Shown here: in pieces, positions 6,348-14,145 of the stretch | How positions within the stretch are numbered: position 1 is the stretch's first letter | Layout: each line of letters begins with the position of its first letter | Translations under genes and position numbers: made by a program | Notes under the pieces: generated by a model | Database searches by the model: none | What the model was told of the DNA's origin: nothing | The model's input: the letters and a program-made list of their open reading frames with translations, nothing else | Source: Bacteroidota bacterium | GTDB taxonomy: Bacteria; Bacteroidota; Ignavibacteria; SZUA-365 | Assembly (NCBI GenBank): GCA_018224345.1 | Contig: JAGTUW010000068.1 | Location: 1-18,009 of the forward strand | Direction of reading: 5' to 3' | Length of the DNA: 18,009 nt

Positions 6348-8543
6348 TTACGCGAGGTCGAAACGGTCGAGATTCATGACCTTGTTCCAGGCGGCGACGA
6401 AGTCATTGACGAACTTCTCACCGGCATCGTCAGCTGCATAGACCTCGGAGAGTGCGCGCAGCTCGGAGTTGGCGCCGAAGACCATATCCACACGGGTCGC
6501 GGTCCACTTGACCTTGTCCGATGCGCGGTCGCGTCCTTCATAGATGCCTTTGTCCTTATCGGAGAGTTGCCACTGCGTACTCATGTCGAGTACATTGACG
6601 AAAAAGTCGTTGGTCAGATGTCCGGGAGTATCCGTGAACACTCCATGGCTGCTGTCTCCGAAATTCGCATTCATGGCACGCATGCCACCGACGAGCGCCG
6701 TCATTTCCGGGGCGGTGAGTGTCAGCAACTGGGCGCGGTCGAGCAGCAGTTCCTCCGGCGAAGTCTTGACGCCTTCGCAGAAGTAATTCCTGAAACCGTC
6801 CGCTGCAGGTTCCATTACGGTGAAGGAATCCACATCGGTCTGCTCATCGGTCGCATCGGTGCGTCCCGGTGAGAAGGGAACAGTAACGTTGTGGCCCGCC
6901 AGCCGGGCTGCTTCCTCGACGGCTGCGCACCCACCGAGGACGATCAGGTCGGCAAGTGAAACTTTCTTGTTGCCTTTCTGGGCCTTGTTGAAGGAGTTCT
7001 GCGCAGTCTCAAGCTTTTCGAGAACCGTAGCCAGTTCTTTCGGCTGATTCACTTCCCAGTCCTTTTGCGGTGCGAGGCGGATGCGTGCACCGTTGGCGCC
7101 TCCGCGTTTGTCGGAATCGCGGTAGATCGCTGCTGCGCCCCAGGCGGTCATCAGCAATTGCTTTGGTGACAGGCCGGAGTCCAGAAGTGTTTTTTTCAGC
7201 GCTTTGATATCCTCTGCGTCAATGAGTTCATGATCCACTGCAGGTACGGGGTCCTGCCAGATCAGTTCTTCTTTCGGCACTTCGGGACCGAGGTAGCGGG
7301 TCACCGGACCCATGTCACGATGCGTCAATTTGTACCAGGCACGGGCGAAGGCATCGGCAAAGGCTTCCGGATCCTTGTGGAAGCGGCGGGAGATCGGTTC
7401 GTAGATAGGGTCATAGCGCAGGGAGAGATCTGCAGTGGTCATCATCGGACGATGTTTTTTATTCGGGTCGTGAGCATCGGGAATCATGTGTTCCTCGCGC
7501 ACGTCCTTGGCCAGCCATTGCCATGCACCAGCGGGACTTTTCACTTTTTCATATTCATATCCGAAGAGCATATCGAAATAGCCCATATCCCATTTTGTCG
7601 GATTGGGTTTCCAGGCGCCTTCGATGCCGCTGGTCGTCGTGTCGGCACCCTTGCCTGTACCGAAACTGTTTTTCCAGCCGAGGCCCATCTGTTCGAGAGG
7701 AGCGGCTTCGGGTTCCGGTCCCACGAGCCCGGGATCACCGGCGCCGTGGCATTTGCCGAAGGTATGCCCGCCCGCCGTGAGTGCGACGGTTTCTTCGTCA
7801 TTCATTGCCATGCGCGCGAACGTTTCGCGCACGTCGCGTCCTGAAGCGACAGGATCGGGTACACCGTTCGGACCTTCGGGATTGACATAAATCAGTCCCA
7901 TCTGCACAGCGGCGAGGGGATTGTCCAGTTCGCGGTCGCCTTTATAGCGTTTGTCACCGAGCCACTCGGCCTCCACGCCCCAGTTGATATCCTCTTCCGG
8001 CTCCCAGATATCCTCCCGTCCGCCGGCGAAGCCGAAGGTCTTGAAGCCCATCGATTCCAGCGCGCAGTTGCCGGTCAGGATGATAAGATCGGACCAGGAG
8101 AGTTGTTTGCCGTATTTTTTCTTTATGGGCCAGAGCAGACGGCGTGCCTTGTCGAGGTTGCCGTTGTCAGGCCAGCTGTTGACCGGCGCAAAGCGCAGAT
8201 TGCCCGCCCCGCCGCCGCCGCGTCCGTCGGCGATGCGGTAGGTGCCCGCACTGTGCCAGGCCATGCGGATGAACAGTCCGCCGTAGTGGCCGAAATCTGC
8301 GGGCCACCAGTCCTGCGAATCCGTCATCAGCGCGTAGAGATCCTTTTTTACTGCGGCGAGATCGAGCTTCTTGAATTCCTCGGCATAGTTGAATTTCTCA
8401 TCCATGGGATCGACTTTTTCGGAATGCTGGCTGAGGATTTTCAGATTCAGTCGATCGGGCCACCAATCCCTGTTCGATTGCATACCGACGGTCGTTCTGC
8501 CGCCATGCATTCCGGTGACCGGACATTTCGATTCAGTTGACAT
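6348..8543 (-). CDS. katG: Catalase-peroxidase KatG
   Basis: A 731-residue bifunctional haem enzyme that removes H2O2 by catalase and peroxidase activity, at the usual length for the family. Distal-pocket residues are Arg93, Trp96 and His97 in IRMAWHSAGTYR. The cross-linked Met-Tyr-Trp cofactor residues are Trp96, Tyr219 (GLIYVNPEGPNG) and Met245 (FARMAMNDEE). The proximal haem ligand is His260 in LTAGGHTFGKCHGAG. Spacing matches the M. tuberculosis enzyme, and the SGIE serine (Ser315 equivalent) is present. The start at 8543 is preferred over the ATG at 8570 because AAGGAG lies six to seven bases upstream. There is no adjacent regulator gene. A tandem C-terminal peroxidase-like half is present and complete. 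Confidence 0.98.
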   Translation of the reverse strand: MSTESKCPVTGMHGGRTTVGMQSNRDWWPDRLNLKILSQHSEKVDPMDEKFNYAEEFKKLDLAAVKKDLYALMTDSQDWWPADFGHYGGLFIRMAWHSAGTYRIADGRGGGGAGNLRFAPVNSWPDNGNLDKARRLLWPIKKKYGKQLSWSDLIILTGNCALESMGFKTFGFAGGREDIWEPEEDINWGVEAEWLGDKRYKGDRELDNPLAAVQMGLIYVNPEGPNGVPDPVASGRDVRETFARMAMNDEETVALTAGGHTFGKCHGAGDPGLVGPEPEAAPLEQMGLGWKNSFGTGKGADTTTSGIEGAWKPNPTKWDMGYFDMLFGYEYEKVKSPAGAWQWLAKDVREEHMIPDAHDPNKKHRPMMTTADLSLRYDPIYEPISRRFHKDPEAFADAFARAWYKLTHRDMGPVTRYLGPEVPKEELIWQDPVPAVDHELIDAEDIKALKKTLLDSGLSPKQLLMTAWGAAAIYRDSDKRGGANGARIRLAPQKDWEVNQPKELATVLEKLETAQNSFNKAQKGNKKVSLADLIVLGGCAAVEEAARLAGHNVTVPFSPGRTDATDEQTDVDSFTVMEPAADGFRNYFCEGVKTSPEELLLDRAQLLTLTAPEMTALVGGMRAMNANFGDSSHGVFTDTPGHLTNDFFVNVLDMSTQWQLSDKDKGIYEGRDRASDKVKWTATRVDMVFGANSELRALSEVYAADDAGEKFVNDFVAAWNKVMNLDRFDLA

Positions 8544-8568
8544 ATTGTTCTCCTTTTGTTGGGTCAAC

Positions 8569-8597
8569 ATACAATTATGATGAAAATTAACTTGTAT
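8569..8597 (-). promoter_or_regulatory. Candidate katG promoter/operator region
   Basis: The AT-rich segment upstream of katG contains inverted arms ATACAA (8569-8574) and TTGTAT (8592-8597). On the minus strand it also has CATAAT, a near-consensus -10, about 30 bases before the start codon. The -35 is poor. The arms could bind a peroxide-responsive repressor, but the sequence does not match a PerR or Fur box well. Confidence 0.3.
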
Positions 8598-9057
8598 TCA
8601 GACGTTGTTGTTGCCGGGTTGAGCGATCAGCGTTATTTCCTGTTGCGGATATTCACGGATTCACACGAACGTTCTGTATTTATGTACCATCGTAGGATGC
8701 TTCGGGATTTCCGGGGTTTCAGCTCATGCATCGGGAGGCGTGTCCGCCGCTGTCGTTGAGGAGGGCGGGATGTCCTTTCCCCGATGCAGCCGATGATATT
8801 GTGCGGAACTGCCGGGTGATGGCTGATTTGTGGACGGCAGTCAGTGATCTCCCGTCTGTTTCGTCTGGCATGTGTGACAGTTCGAAAACCCTGCGCACAA
8901 CGTTCCGTTGATATTTGAAAAATAGGGCAGAAACTTCAATGGTGCAACCGCACAGGGCAATCTGCTGTCGCCGCAAGTCAGCAGCATGGTTTCGATGACG
9001 ATTTCACCGGAAAGCCTGTATTGCAGTCTGTGCGAGAGTGGTCAATCGTGCAAGGTG
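8598..9057. other. Gene-free stretch between katG and the beta-barrel gene
   Basis: No supported coding region. The segment holds an inverted repeat TGCATCGGG / CCCGATGCA (8727-8735 and 8780-8788) enclosing GC-rich sequence, in which GGCGTGTCCGCC forms a small hairpin of its own. The remainder shows nothing recognisable. Confidence 0.5.
8727..8788. repeat. 62-bp inverted-repeat (hairpin) element
   Basis: Nine-base arms TGCATCGGG (8727-8735) and CCCGATGCA (8780-8788) bound a GC-rich interior. The interior contains GGCG-TGTC-CGCC (8737-8748) and GGGCGGGATGTCC (8763-8775), related sequences that could fold separately. This may be a REP-like element or a structured transcript end; only one copy is in the window. 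Confidence 0.4.
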
Positions 9058-9771
9058 TTACTTGACCGCATTGTTGAATATCCCGAACTGCAGCAGCAAT
9101 TTTCCGGCCAGCACATCCGTTTCGTGCGCGTGCATGAACTCTGCATCCACTAACGCCGTGAAGGTATGTCTCCAGCCGAAATCGACGAGGAAGCTGAACC
9201 ATGAATTCACCCGTGCTTCCACCCCCACCCCGAGCGTCATGCTGTTAATCCTTGCTCCCACCCTGGCGAGCTGCACTTCCGAGATACGTTGTTTTCGCTC
9301 CTCAACGAGGTAACTTGCAGCCTGGCCTTCGTCCTTCAGATATCCGAGACTGTATTCAGCCGAGAGATAGGGCATCAGCGAAGCTTTGATCAGTCGATAA
9401 CGGAGCGATATCGGGATTTCATAACCGCGACGTGAGGAGAACACTGTCTGGTAATACGGTTGCTCCGAGAACTGTGGGTTGCTGTACCCGATATCGTTTC
9501 CGGAGGGATCGATCTGCCGGATGAAGGATCGTGATTCACGCGTGCGCATAGCGAGGCCCAATATCAGGCGGGAGGTGACATCTATCTCTGCTGCGATGAT
9601 GAGATTGATGTTGTCTCTGTTGGAAGATTGTTTTTCGAATCCAAGGACCGTGACATCGAGAGGTTCGGGGCGTACCTGACTGCCGATGCCCAGCCGGAGA
9701 TTCTGGGAGTCAGCGTTCTGCCAGGGCATGAGCAGCGCTACTTGCAACAATAGAGGAAAGATGAGCCTCAT
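9058..9771 (-). CDS. Putative outer-membrane beta-barrel protein
   Basis: A 237-residue protein with a Sec signal peptide (about 1-23, ending NADSQ). The rest is built of alternating short amphipathic strands, for example PISLRYRLI, MPYLSAEYSLGYL and MTLGVGVEARVNSWFSFLVDFGWRH split over two strands. It ends in LLLQFGIF near the C-terminus, like an OmpA- or OprF-type barrel without a periplasmic domain. The exact family is not recognised. The ATG overlaps the stop of the upstream gene by 4 nt (ATGA), so the two are co-translated. Its role in the outer membrane is inferred. Confidence 0.65.
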   Translation of the reverse strand: MRLIFPLLLQVALLMPWQNADSQNLRLGIGSQVRPEPLDVTVLGFEKQSSNRDNINLIIAAEIDVTSRLILGLAMRTRESRSFIRQIDPSGNDIGYSNPQFSEQPYYQTVFSSRRGYEIPISLRYRLIKASLMPYLSAEYSLGYLKDEGQAASYLVEERKQRISEVQLARVGARINSMTLGVGVEARVNSWFSFLVDFGWRHTFTALVDAEFMHAHETDVLAGKLLLQFGIFNNAVK

Positions 9772-10502
9772 TTATCACCTCCATCAAGGGTGAAGAGTAC
9801 ACCGATGTGCCACAGCCCCCGTAACGGCGCCTCCACAGTGAGCAGGTCGGAATCAACCGGAGCCGCCAGATGCTTCATCAACGTCCAGTCCCCCCATAAC
9901 GAGACGTTGCGAAAGATGTCCAGCCGGATACCGGCTCCGAGTTGCACTCCCATGTAGAAGCGCGAGAACGGTATGAAGAGGAGGAGATCCAGGTCACGTT
10001 GTTCATGTCTGTCCGGAAAATCCACCAGATAATACTCGACCTCGCTGCGGAATGTATAGCCGAGAAACACGCCGGCAGATACATATGGATTCAGATTTTT
10101 CCATCGGGTTCCTGCACGAAGGCTCGCCGGCAATTCGAGGGCGTAGACCTTCGGCATCCAGACTTGAATTCTCTGTCTGTTCGGGGCCTGCCCCAAGCCG
10201 GAGTAAAGCCCCCCACTCAAATCAATTACCTCGCTGATCTGCGGCATGAAGGCAAGAGTAACATCCCCGGACAGCGGGATCTCGTATACTGCTCCGAAGG
10301 AATGGACGCTCTTTCGCACCGTCGTGTCGAGAAGCCCATGCAGCGTCACATGCAGTTCCGCTTCGTCACTGCCGAAAAACAGTCCTGCCATTCTCTTCGG
10401 TTGCGCAACGACGCCGTCCGGCCAGGAAAACATGGAGAGGAGGAGTACGACCGCTACGATCGTACAGTGGCGTGGAATGGATATTGCATTATTGAATAGC
10501 AC
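9768..10502 (-). CDS. Putative outer-membrane beta-barrel protein (GTG start)
   Basis: A 244-residue protein. I place the start at a GTG (10502-10500) because GGAGG lies exactly six bases upstream and a compact signal peptide follows, with hydrophobic core TIVAVVLLLSMFSW and VVAQ before the likely cleavage. In-frame ATGs at 10532 and 10670 give an over-long N-terminus; the one at 10532 has an AGGA and remains possible. The mature part has beta-strand-like stretches (VYALELPASLRAGTRW, NPYVSAGVFLGYTF, MGVQLGAGIRLDIF) and ends LWHIGVLFTL, typical of an outer-membrane barrel. It overlaps the following barrel gene by 4 nt, so the pair forms an operon. The family is not recognised. Confidence 0.62.
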   Translation of the reverse strand: MLFNNAISIPRHCTIVAVVLLLSMFSWPDGVVAQPKRMAGLFFGSDEAELHVTLHGLLDTTVRKSVHSFGAVYEIPLSGDVTLAFMPQISEVIDLSGGLYSGLGQAPNRQRIQVWMPKVYALELPASLRAGTRWKNLNPYVSAGVFLGYTFRSEVEYYLVDFPDRHEQRDLDLLLFIPFSRFYMGVQLGAGIRLDIFRNVSLWGDWTLMKHLAAPVDSDLLTVEAPLRGLWHIGVLFTLDGGDK

Positions 10503-11047
10503 AGAAGTCCTCCGCAGGATCAATAAAGACATGATTATCCTGTACCGCGATGCAAAAATATACAACATGCAGGTGGTCAAAGCAAGCAATGTGTGCAGCC
10601 ACGCGTTGACTCCGCATTGACTCATAAATAATCTTACCAGGGCGCTTTCAGTCCAGGGTCGTTGCCTCAAAATTGGATCTTACCCGATTGGAAGCAAGAC
10701 ATGAACCCCAGGTGTAGAGCTGCCTGCCCGGGCATACGATTGCACCCCGGCACCGGAGAGCGGACACCACGGTGCGTGCCAGTGCTGGTGCAATCATTGT
10801 TGGGGGGAGAGTGGAGAGGAAAATCGAGTTCACGGCTGCCTGGTGGAGACCGACCCCGGGAATGGACCAGTCGAGACGACAGGTCACCCATGGTACGATC
10901 GGATTTTCAGGCAATGACCTCCTGTCTCAGGGCAGGATTTATTTTTGAGGTAACAGGGGCTCCTGGCATCAGGAGGCAGCAGCTTGACTCTCTCGTCCGG
11001 TGTCGCTATGTTCCGTAGGACATTATCCAATGATGACGGAGTGGGCA
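10503..11047. other. Gene-free divergent intergenic region
   Basis: About 545 bp separate the minus-strand barrel operon from the plus-strand membrane protein. Open frames here are short and show no family motif. A nested inverted repeat is present at 10738-10795. The rest presumably holds divergent promoters. The segment around 10640-10910 is GC-rich and may be a decayed gene, but I cannot identify one. Confidence 0.45.
10738..10795. other. Nested inverted repeat, possible structured RNA or DNA element
   Basis: The outer arms GATTGCACC (10738-10746) and GGTGCAATC (10787-10795) are perfect. Inside them GGCAC (10749-10753) and GTGCC (10776-10780) are also inverted and nearly in register, so a long interrupted stem can form. 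It lies in the divergent intergenic region, away from either start codon. Confidence 0.4.
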
Positions 11048-11746
11048 ATGGAGTATACGAAGACCGTTCAGACCGGCGACTCTGGAGATTCTTCCTCAGG
11101 GGATGTCGAGCAGCGTATACGCAAGACACGGAAAGTCGCGGCCGTCATCGTGGCAGTTTCGGCTGTGAGTCTTGTTGCGGCTGTGATCGTATACCCTGTC
11201 CCTGTCACCTTCCTATTAGTTGCAGGCATATTCGGAGGTCTCATAGCCGCGGGGTTGTCCTTGCGTCGGAAAGTCGACGTTGGTATTCCCGAAGGACTTT
11301 TGTTTGGTGTTTTCTACGGTGCTTGGATTTTTCTTCGTGACCAGATGTTTCCGGGGATGGGCGATAACGTATTCACAACCTTCTGGTCCGGGATGAGTGC
11401 CTGGGCGCTCGGTTACGGACTGTTTGTCTTGCCGCTTGCACGCTTTTCCCACGAGCGAAAACGGCATTCTCTGCAGACGGACGTCGCATCGCTTCAGCGC
11501 TATCGCGCGAGCGGTGATTCCCCCTTTGTCGCGCAGTTGCGCATGAGCGCCGGGAAGACAGGGAAAGGGCGCATGATCACGCTGATCGCGATGGGGGGAG
11601 TGATGGCAGGCTTCGGATTGTATACCTGGCTGTTCATGGACCTGCTCGTCGGTCTCGTGCTCGCTGCAATGATGACGTTGCCTGTCGCGTTTTTCGTGTG
11701 GATGCTGAAGCTCCGCGGCAGCAGCCATCATCAAAACACATTATGA
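11048..11746 (+). CDS. Uncharacterised multi-pass membrane protein
   Basis: A 232-residue protein with a short polar N-terminus (Thr/Ser/Asp-rich, 1-25) and hydrophobic helices at about 30-50, 52-71, 82-98, 112-132, 177-195 and 197-220. A basic cytoplasmic loop lies at 133-176 (RFSHERKRH ... GKTGKGR). The C-terminus is SSHHQNTL. I do not recognise a family. The start at 11048 is chosen because GGAG lies six bases upstream; ATGs at 11030/11033 and 11000 are in frame and possible. It has no operon partner on this strand. It is convergent with the AlbA/GHKL gene, with only weak hairpins (11766-11784 and 11794-11815) between them. Confidence 0.6.
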   Translation: MEYTKTVQTGDSGDSSSGDVEQRIRKTRKVAAVIVAVSAVSLVAAVIVYPVPVTFLLVAGIFGGLIAAGLSLRRKVDVGIPEGLLFGVFYGAWIFLRDQMFPGMGDNVFTTFWSGMSAWALGYGLFVLPLARFSHERKRHSLQTDVASLQRYRASGDSPFVAQLRMSAGKTGKGRMITLIAMGGVMAGFGLYTWLFMDLLVGLVLAAMMTLPVAFFVWMLKLRGSSHHQNTL

Positions 11747-11860
11747 GGCTGGCATGTCCGATGCAATGACGGGAGCGGTCATTTTGACCTGAGCCGTGGG
11801 GGCCATCCACCACGGAATCAACCACGTTGGTCTGATAGGCCTGGACTTTGAACTTCAGTT

Positions 11861-13585
11861 TCATGTGTCGTCACCCGTGATCTTTCTGCTTTCTTTCTGC
11901 AGACCTCCGTTTTCTTTCTGCATTCTTTCTGCAAGGTACCATTCAGGGGCAGTTCGGGAGCCACGATTGACAATCAATCCATTTCTGCGCATTTTGGTAA
12001 GCAAATTGGCTATTTTGTTTGATTTTTGGGTCGCATCGAGTGCATCGCTCAGCTTGTCCTTCAGCAGTTTGTCAATTTCATCCCGGGAGGCCTTTCCGAA
12101 TTTCTTCAGGTAATCAGCAATCAGTTTGCAGTAGAAGTCATCATCCTGCGCACGGGTCCGGATGTAGTCGGCCTTGCTTGCCGTAACTTTCGCCACCGAG
12201 GCGGAGACATGCAGATTTGGTTTCCTTCCTTCAATAAGGCCATCCCGGCGAAGACGCTTGATCATGGTGTCAGTCAACGGCAGACGTTTTTGCACACGAT
12301 CCAGTGCGAGGATTTCATCAAGAGGTAAATCAGTCTTTTGAATCAGCATCCGACTGTATGCCGGATCGACCACGCTGCCGTAAACGATCATCCGGACTGC
12401 AGTTGCGTTGCTCAAATCATAGTCCGGCATCGGGAAATAGCGACGCGCCTGTCCGACATGGATGGAGTGAATGCCATACCCCATCGTATCGATCATGTTC
12501 AGTTCCGCCATGGCTTGGGTAAGGAATGGGTTGCGATAACGCCGGGGTGTCTTTTCGCCAGTTACGTAATCTTCGGGATGACCTTCGAAGAACGATCCCT
12601 CGTTATCGAAGATCAGACGATCCGGAGTTTCCGTGACGACGATTCGCCCGTTTCGCGTGTAGTCCTGGTGGGCAATGCAGTTGTGCAGGGCCTCAAGGAA
12701 AATGCGTTGGTCGTACTTGGACACTTCAACGGCCAGCAACTGATCTTCGGGAAGGATACGAAGCTGAATATTACGAATTTTCTGATACAGCGCCGACGTA
12801 TTCAGCAGAAACGGGGGCCCGAAGTGTTCATAGGCCCGCTCTGGTCCCTCAAGCTTCCAGGTCATCTGTGCCGGATGCGGTGACAAAAGATGGGCCGACT
12901 CCGCTTTCCCGAGCAGAAGCAGCGCTGTGCGGGTAATCTTACCGTCATAGGTCAGTCGGGCACGATCCAGAAAGGTTGCCAAAGGCCACATCATGACCTC
13001 CTCTGCCGAAAAGCGATTCGAGTACTTCCTTGCATAAGAATCACGGGCTTTTTGCAAAGCGTGCTGATCCAGATTGTCGATGGCCGCCTGTGGAACAAGC
13101 TGGGCCGACCAATCCGACGCTTGTGTCTGCTGACGTATTTCATCAAGCTTATCCAGCCCCAAATGAGTCAGGCTTTCACCCGCGCGGGCGTAATAATGCC
13201 CCTTCCAGGCAATGGGTAAACCTCGGGGAGCTGCCGGGATTTCAAAAAGAATCACCCGACCGTCAGAGTGGAGAAGTTCATGAATGTTTCGGAACGTGAC
13301 GCTGGGTTCCGAATTCTCAGCCATTTGCATTTTGGTGCTTTGCAGACGCTCAGGTTCCGGACGGTAGTCGCTACCAACAATCTTTCTCGTCTTGTCACTA
13401 ACACCGAAAACCAGCCATGCCTTCTCCAAGCCCAGAAGGTTTGCTTCGTTGGCCAACGCTGAAAAATACGCACCAATCTTATCCGTCTTGTACTCATTGC
13501 CCGCCTGCTTGAACTCGACTACCTCGCTTTCCCAGTCATTGATCAAACGGCTCAGCAAGTCCATCAGCTGCTTTTCATCCTTCAT
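11861..13585 (-). CDS. AlbA_2 (Schlafen-type) protein with GHKL ATPase and C-terminal winged helix
   Basis: A 574-residue protein. Residues about 15-135 are an AlbA_2 domain (ESEVVEFKQAG, AYFSALANEAN, AWLVFGVSD, YYARAGES). Residues about 292-400 are a HATPase_c_4/RecG-type GHKL domain with the N-box FLEALHNCIAHQDY (E298, N302), then DRLIFDNEG, and MGYGIHSIH as the likely G-box. Residues about 485-552 look like a winged helix (IADYLKKFGKASRDEID ... NRGSRTAPEWY). Such proteins occur in mobile and defence-type gene neighbourhoods and are annotated as RNA-binding or transcriptional regulators; the biochemical role is unproven. Its ATG lies inside the end of a 28-codon remnant, suggesting translational coupling. 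The 3' end carries four copies of an 11-bp repeat. Confidence 0.85.
   Translation of the reverse strand: MKDEKQLMDLLSRLINDWESEVVEFKQAGNEYKTDKIGAYFSALANEANLLGLEKAWLVFGVSDKTRKIVGSDYRPEPERLQSTKMQMAENSEPSVTFRNIHELLHSDGRVILFEIPAAPRGLPIAWKGHYYARAGESLTHLGLDKLDEIRQQTQASDWSAQLVPQAAIDNLDQHALQKARDSYARKYSNRFSAEEVMMWPLATFLDRARLTYDGKITRTALLLLGKAESAHLLSPHPAQMTWKLEGPERAYEHFGPPFLLNTSALYQKIRNIQLRILPEDQLLAVEVSKYDQRIFLEALHNCIAHQDYTRNGRIVVTETPDRLIFDNEGSFFEGHPEDYVTGEKTPRRYRNPFLTQAMAELNMIDTMGYGIHSIHVGQARRYFPMPDYDLSNATAVRMIVYGSVVDPAYSRMLIQKTDLPLDEILALDRVQKRLPLTDTMIKRLRRDGLIEGRKPNLHVSASVAKVTASKADYIRTRAQDDDFYCKLIADYLKKFGKASRDEIDKLLKDKLSDALDATQKSNKIANLLTKMRRNGLIVNRGSRTAPEWYLAERMQKENGGLQKESRKITGDDT
11879..11932 (-). repeat. 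11-bp microrepeat at the 3' end of the AlbA/GHKL gene
   Basis: Four copies of (T)TTCTTTCTGC end at 11889, 11900, 11921 and 11932, with a short gap between the second and third. On the coding strand they encode the recurring QKE/QKES residues at the C-terminus (ERMQKENGGLQKESRK). Because 11 is not a multiple of three, changes in copy number would alter the C-terminal frame. Confidence 0.6.
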
Positions 13586-13661
13586 TCTTCTTGGCCCCGG
13601 AATGGATGGTGGCCTTCAGATCGTCGCCCAGCAAAGAATTGATGTTTTCGATAATTCTCAC
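13575..13661 (-). pseudogene. 5' remnant resembling a PLD/SNF2-type helicase gene start (28 codons)
   Basis: A GTG at 13661 opens a 28-codon frame beginning RIIENINSLLGDDLKATI and ending SGAKKNEG-stop. From memory, the LLGDDLK...SGAK stretch resembles the extreme N-terminus of large DEAD/SNF2 helicases of defence islands, where GSKLxIAASCFS normally follows; here it stops instead. It overlaps the AlbA/GHKL start by 11 bp and the preceding small frame by 4 nt (GTGA). It could act as a coupled leader peptide. The helicase identity is a recollection, not a search result. Confidence 0.45.
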
Positions 13662-13870
13662 TCTTCGGTATCCTGATTGTGTTCCGCAGGACCAAAAGCC
13701 CTGATCTTTCTCTCCACTTCTGTATTACTGGAAAATACACGAACTGTCCGTCTGAAGTCAAGCGGTATTTTCTGGAATGTGGGTTTTCCCGATTGTGGAT
13801 TGTTTTGATTGCGGACTGTCTGAAATATACCGCCGTGGAAGCAAACGCAGATCGAGAGGAACTTCTTCAA
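13658..13870 (-). CDS. Small hypothetical frame upstream of the AlbA/GHKL gene
   Basis: A 70-codon open frame whose stop overlaps the GTG of the 28-codon remnant (GTGA), an arrangement typical of co-translated genes. The C-terminal part (RTVRVFSSNTEVERKIRAFG, then PAEHNQDTEE) looks protein-like and hydrophilic. The N-terminal part (MKKFLSICVCFHGGIF) overlaps a repeat-like sequence around 13786-13850. I do not recognise it. It could be the 3' end of a truncated gene rather than an intact one. Confidence 0.3.
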   Translation of the reverse strand: MKKFLSICVCFHGGIFQTVRNQNNPQSGKPTFQKIPLDFRRTVRVFSSNTEVERKIRAFGPAEHNQDTEE

Positions 13871-14145
13871 TTAAAATGTCGATGAAGCGGAATTTGCGTC
13901 CGTTTCAGATTTTCTATTAACCTGTTATATCCAAATAACGCGGTAGTTACCGGCACGGCGGACGGATAATTGCAAATAAAGCGGCGCATTCCGCTACGGT
14001 CGATGGGCTTTATGCAAATAAGGCCGTATTCACCGGCATGGTTGACGGTTCATTGCAAATAAAGCGGCGCATGTCGGTACGGTCGACGGGCTATATGCAA
14101 ATAATGCGATATTCACCGGCACGGCTGATGATCAGCAGGGGAGTA
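13871..14145. other. Short gap with decayed tandem repeats, no intact gene
   Basis: No intact gene. The first 60 bp are AT-rich; the rest is the 41/42-bp tandem repeat array listed separately, reaching almost to the stop of the T9SS gene. Confidence 0.6.
13931..14130 (+). repeat. 41/42-bp tandem repeats, likely relic of a 14-residue protein repeat
   Basis: Five units begin at 13931, 13972, 14014, 14055 and 14097, each with (G/C)CAAATAA near its start. Units 1, 3 and 5 resemble each other (TTCACCGGCACGG), as do 2 and 4 (AAGCGGCGCAT), giving an 83-bp higher-order period. In the plus frame a 42-bp unit reads LYANxAxFTGTxDG. Units 1 and 3 are one base short, so the frame shifts twice, and unit 1 also carries a stop. 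It looks like a fragment of a degraded repeat-protein gene, or a noncoding satellite derived from one. Confidence 0.7.

Noticed and set aside
6180..6872. Long plus-strand frames inside katG
   Set aside because: Antisense shadows of a well-conserved gene with all KatG motifs on the minus strand.
8544..8600. PerR or Fur box before katG
   Set aside because: The AT-rich segment has 6-bp inverted arms but does not match the known box consensus; only a weak promoter candidate is reported.
10648..10914. 88-codon minus-strand frame in the divergent gap
   Set aside because: No ribosome-binding site or family motif, and Cys/Arg-rich composition unlike neighbours; treated as noncoding or decayed sequence.
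11766..11815. Terminators between the convergent 11048-11746 and 11861-13585 genes
   Set aside because: Only two 6-bp stems (AATGAC/GTCATT and CCGTGG/CCACGG) without T tracts; too weak to call as features.
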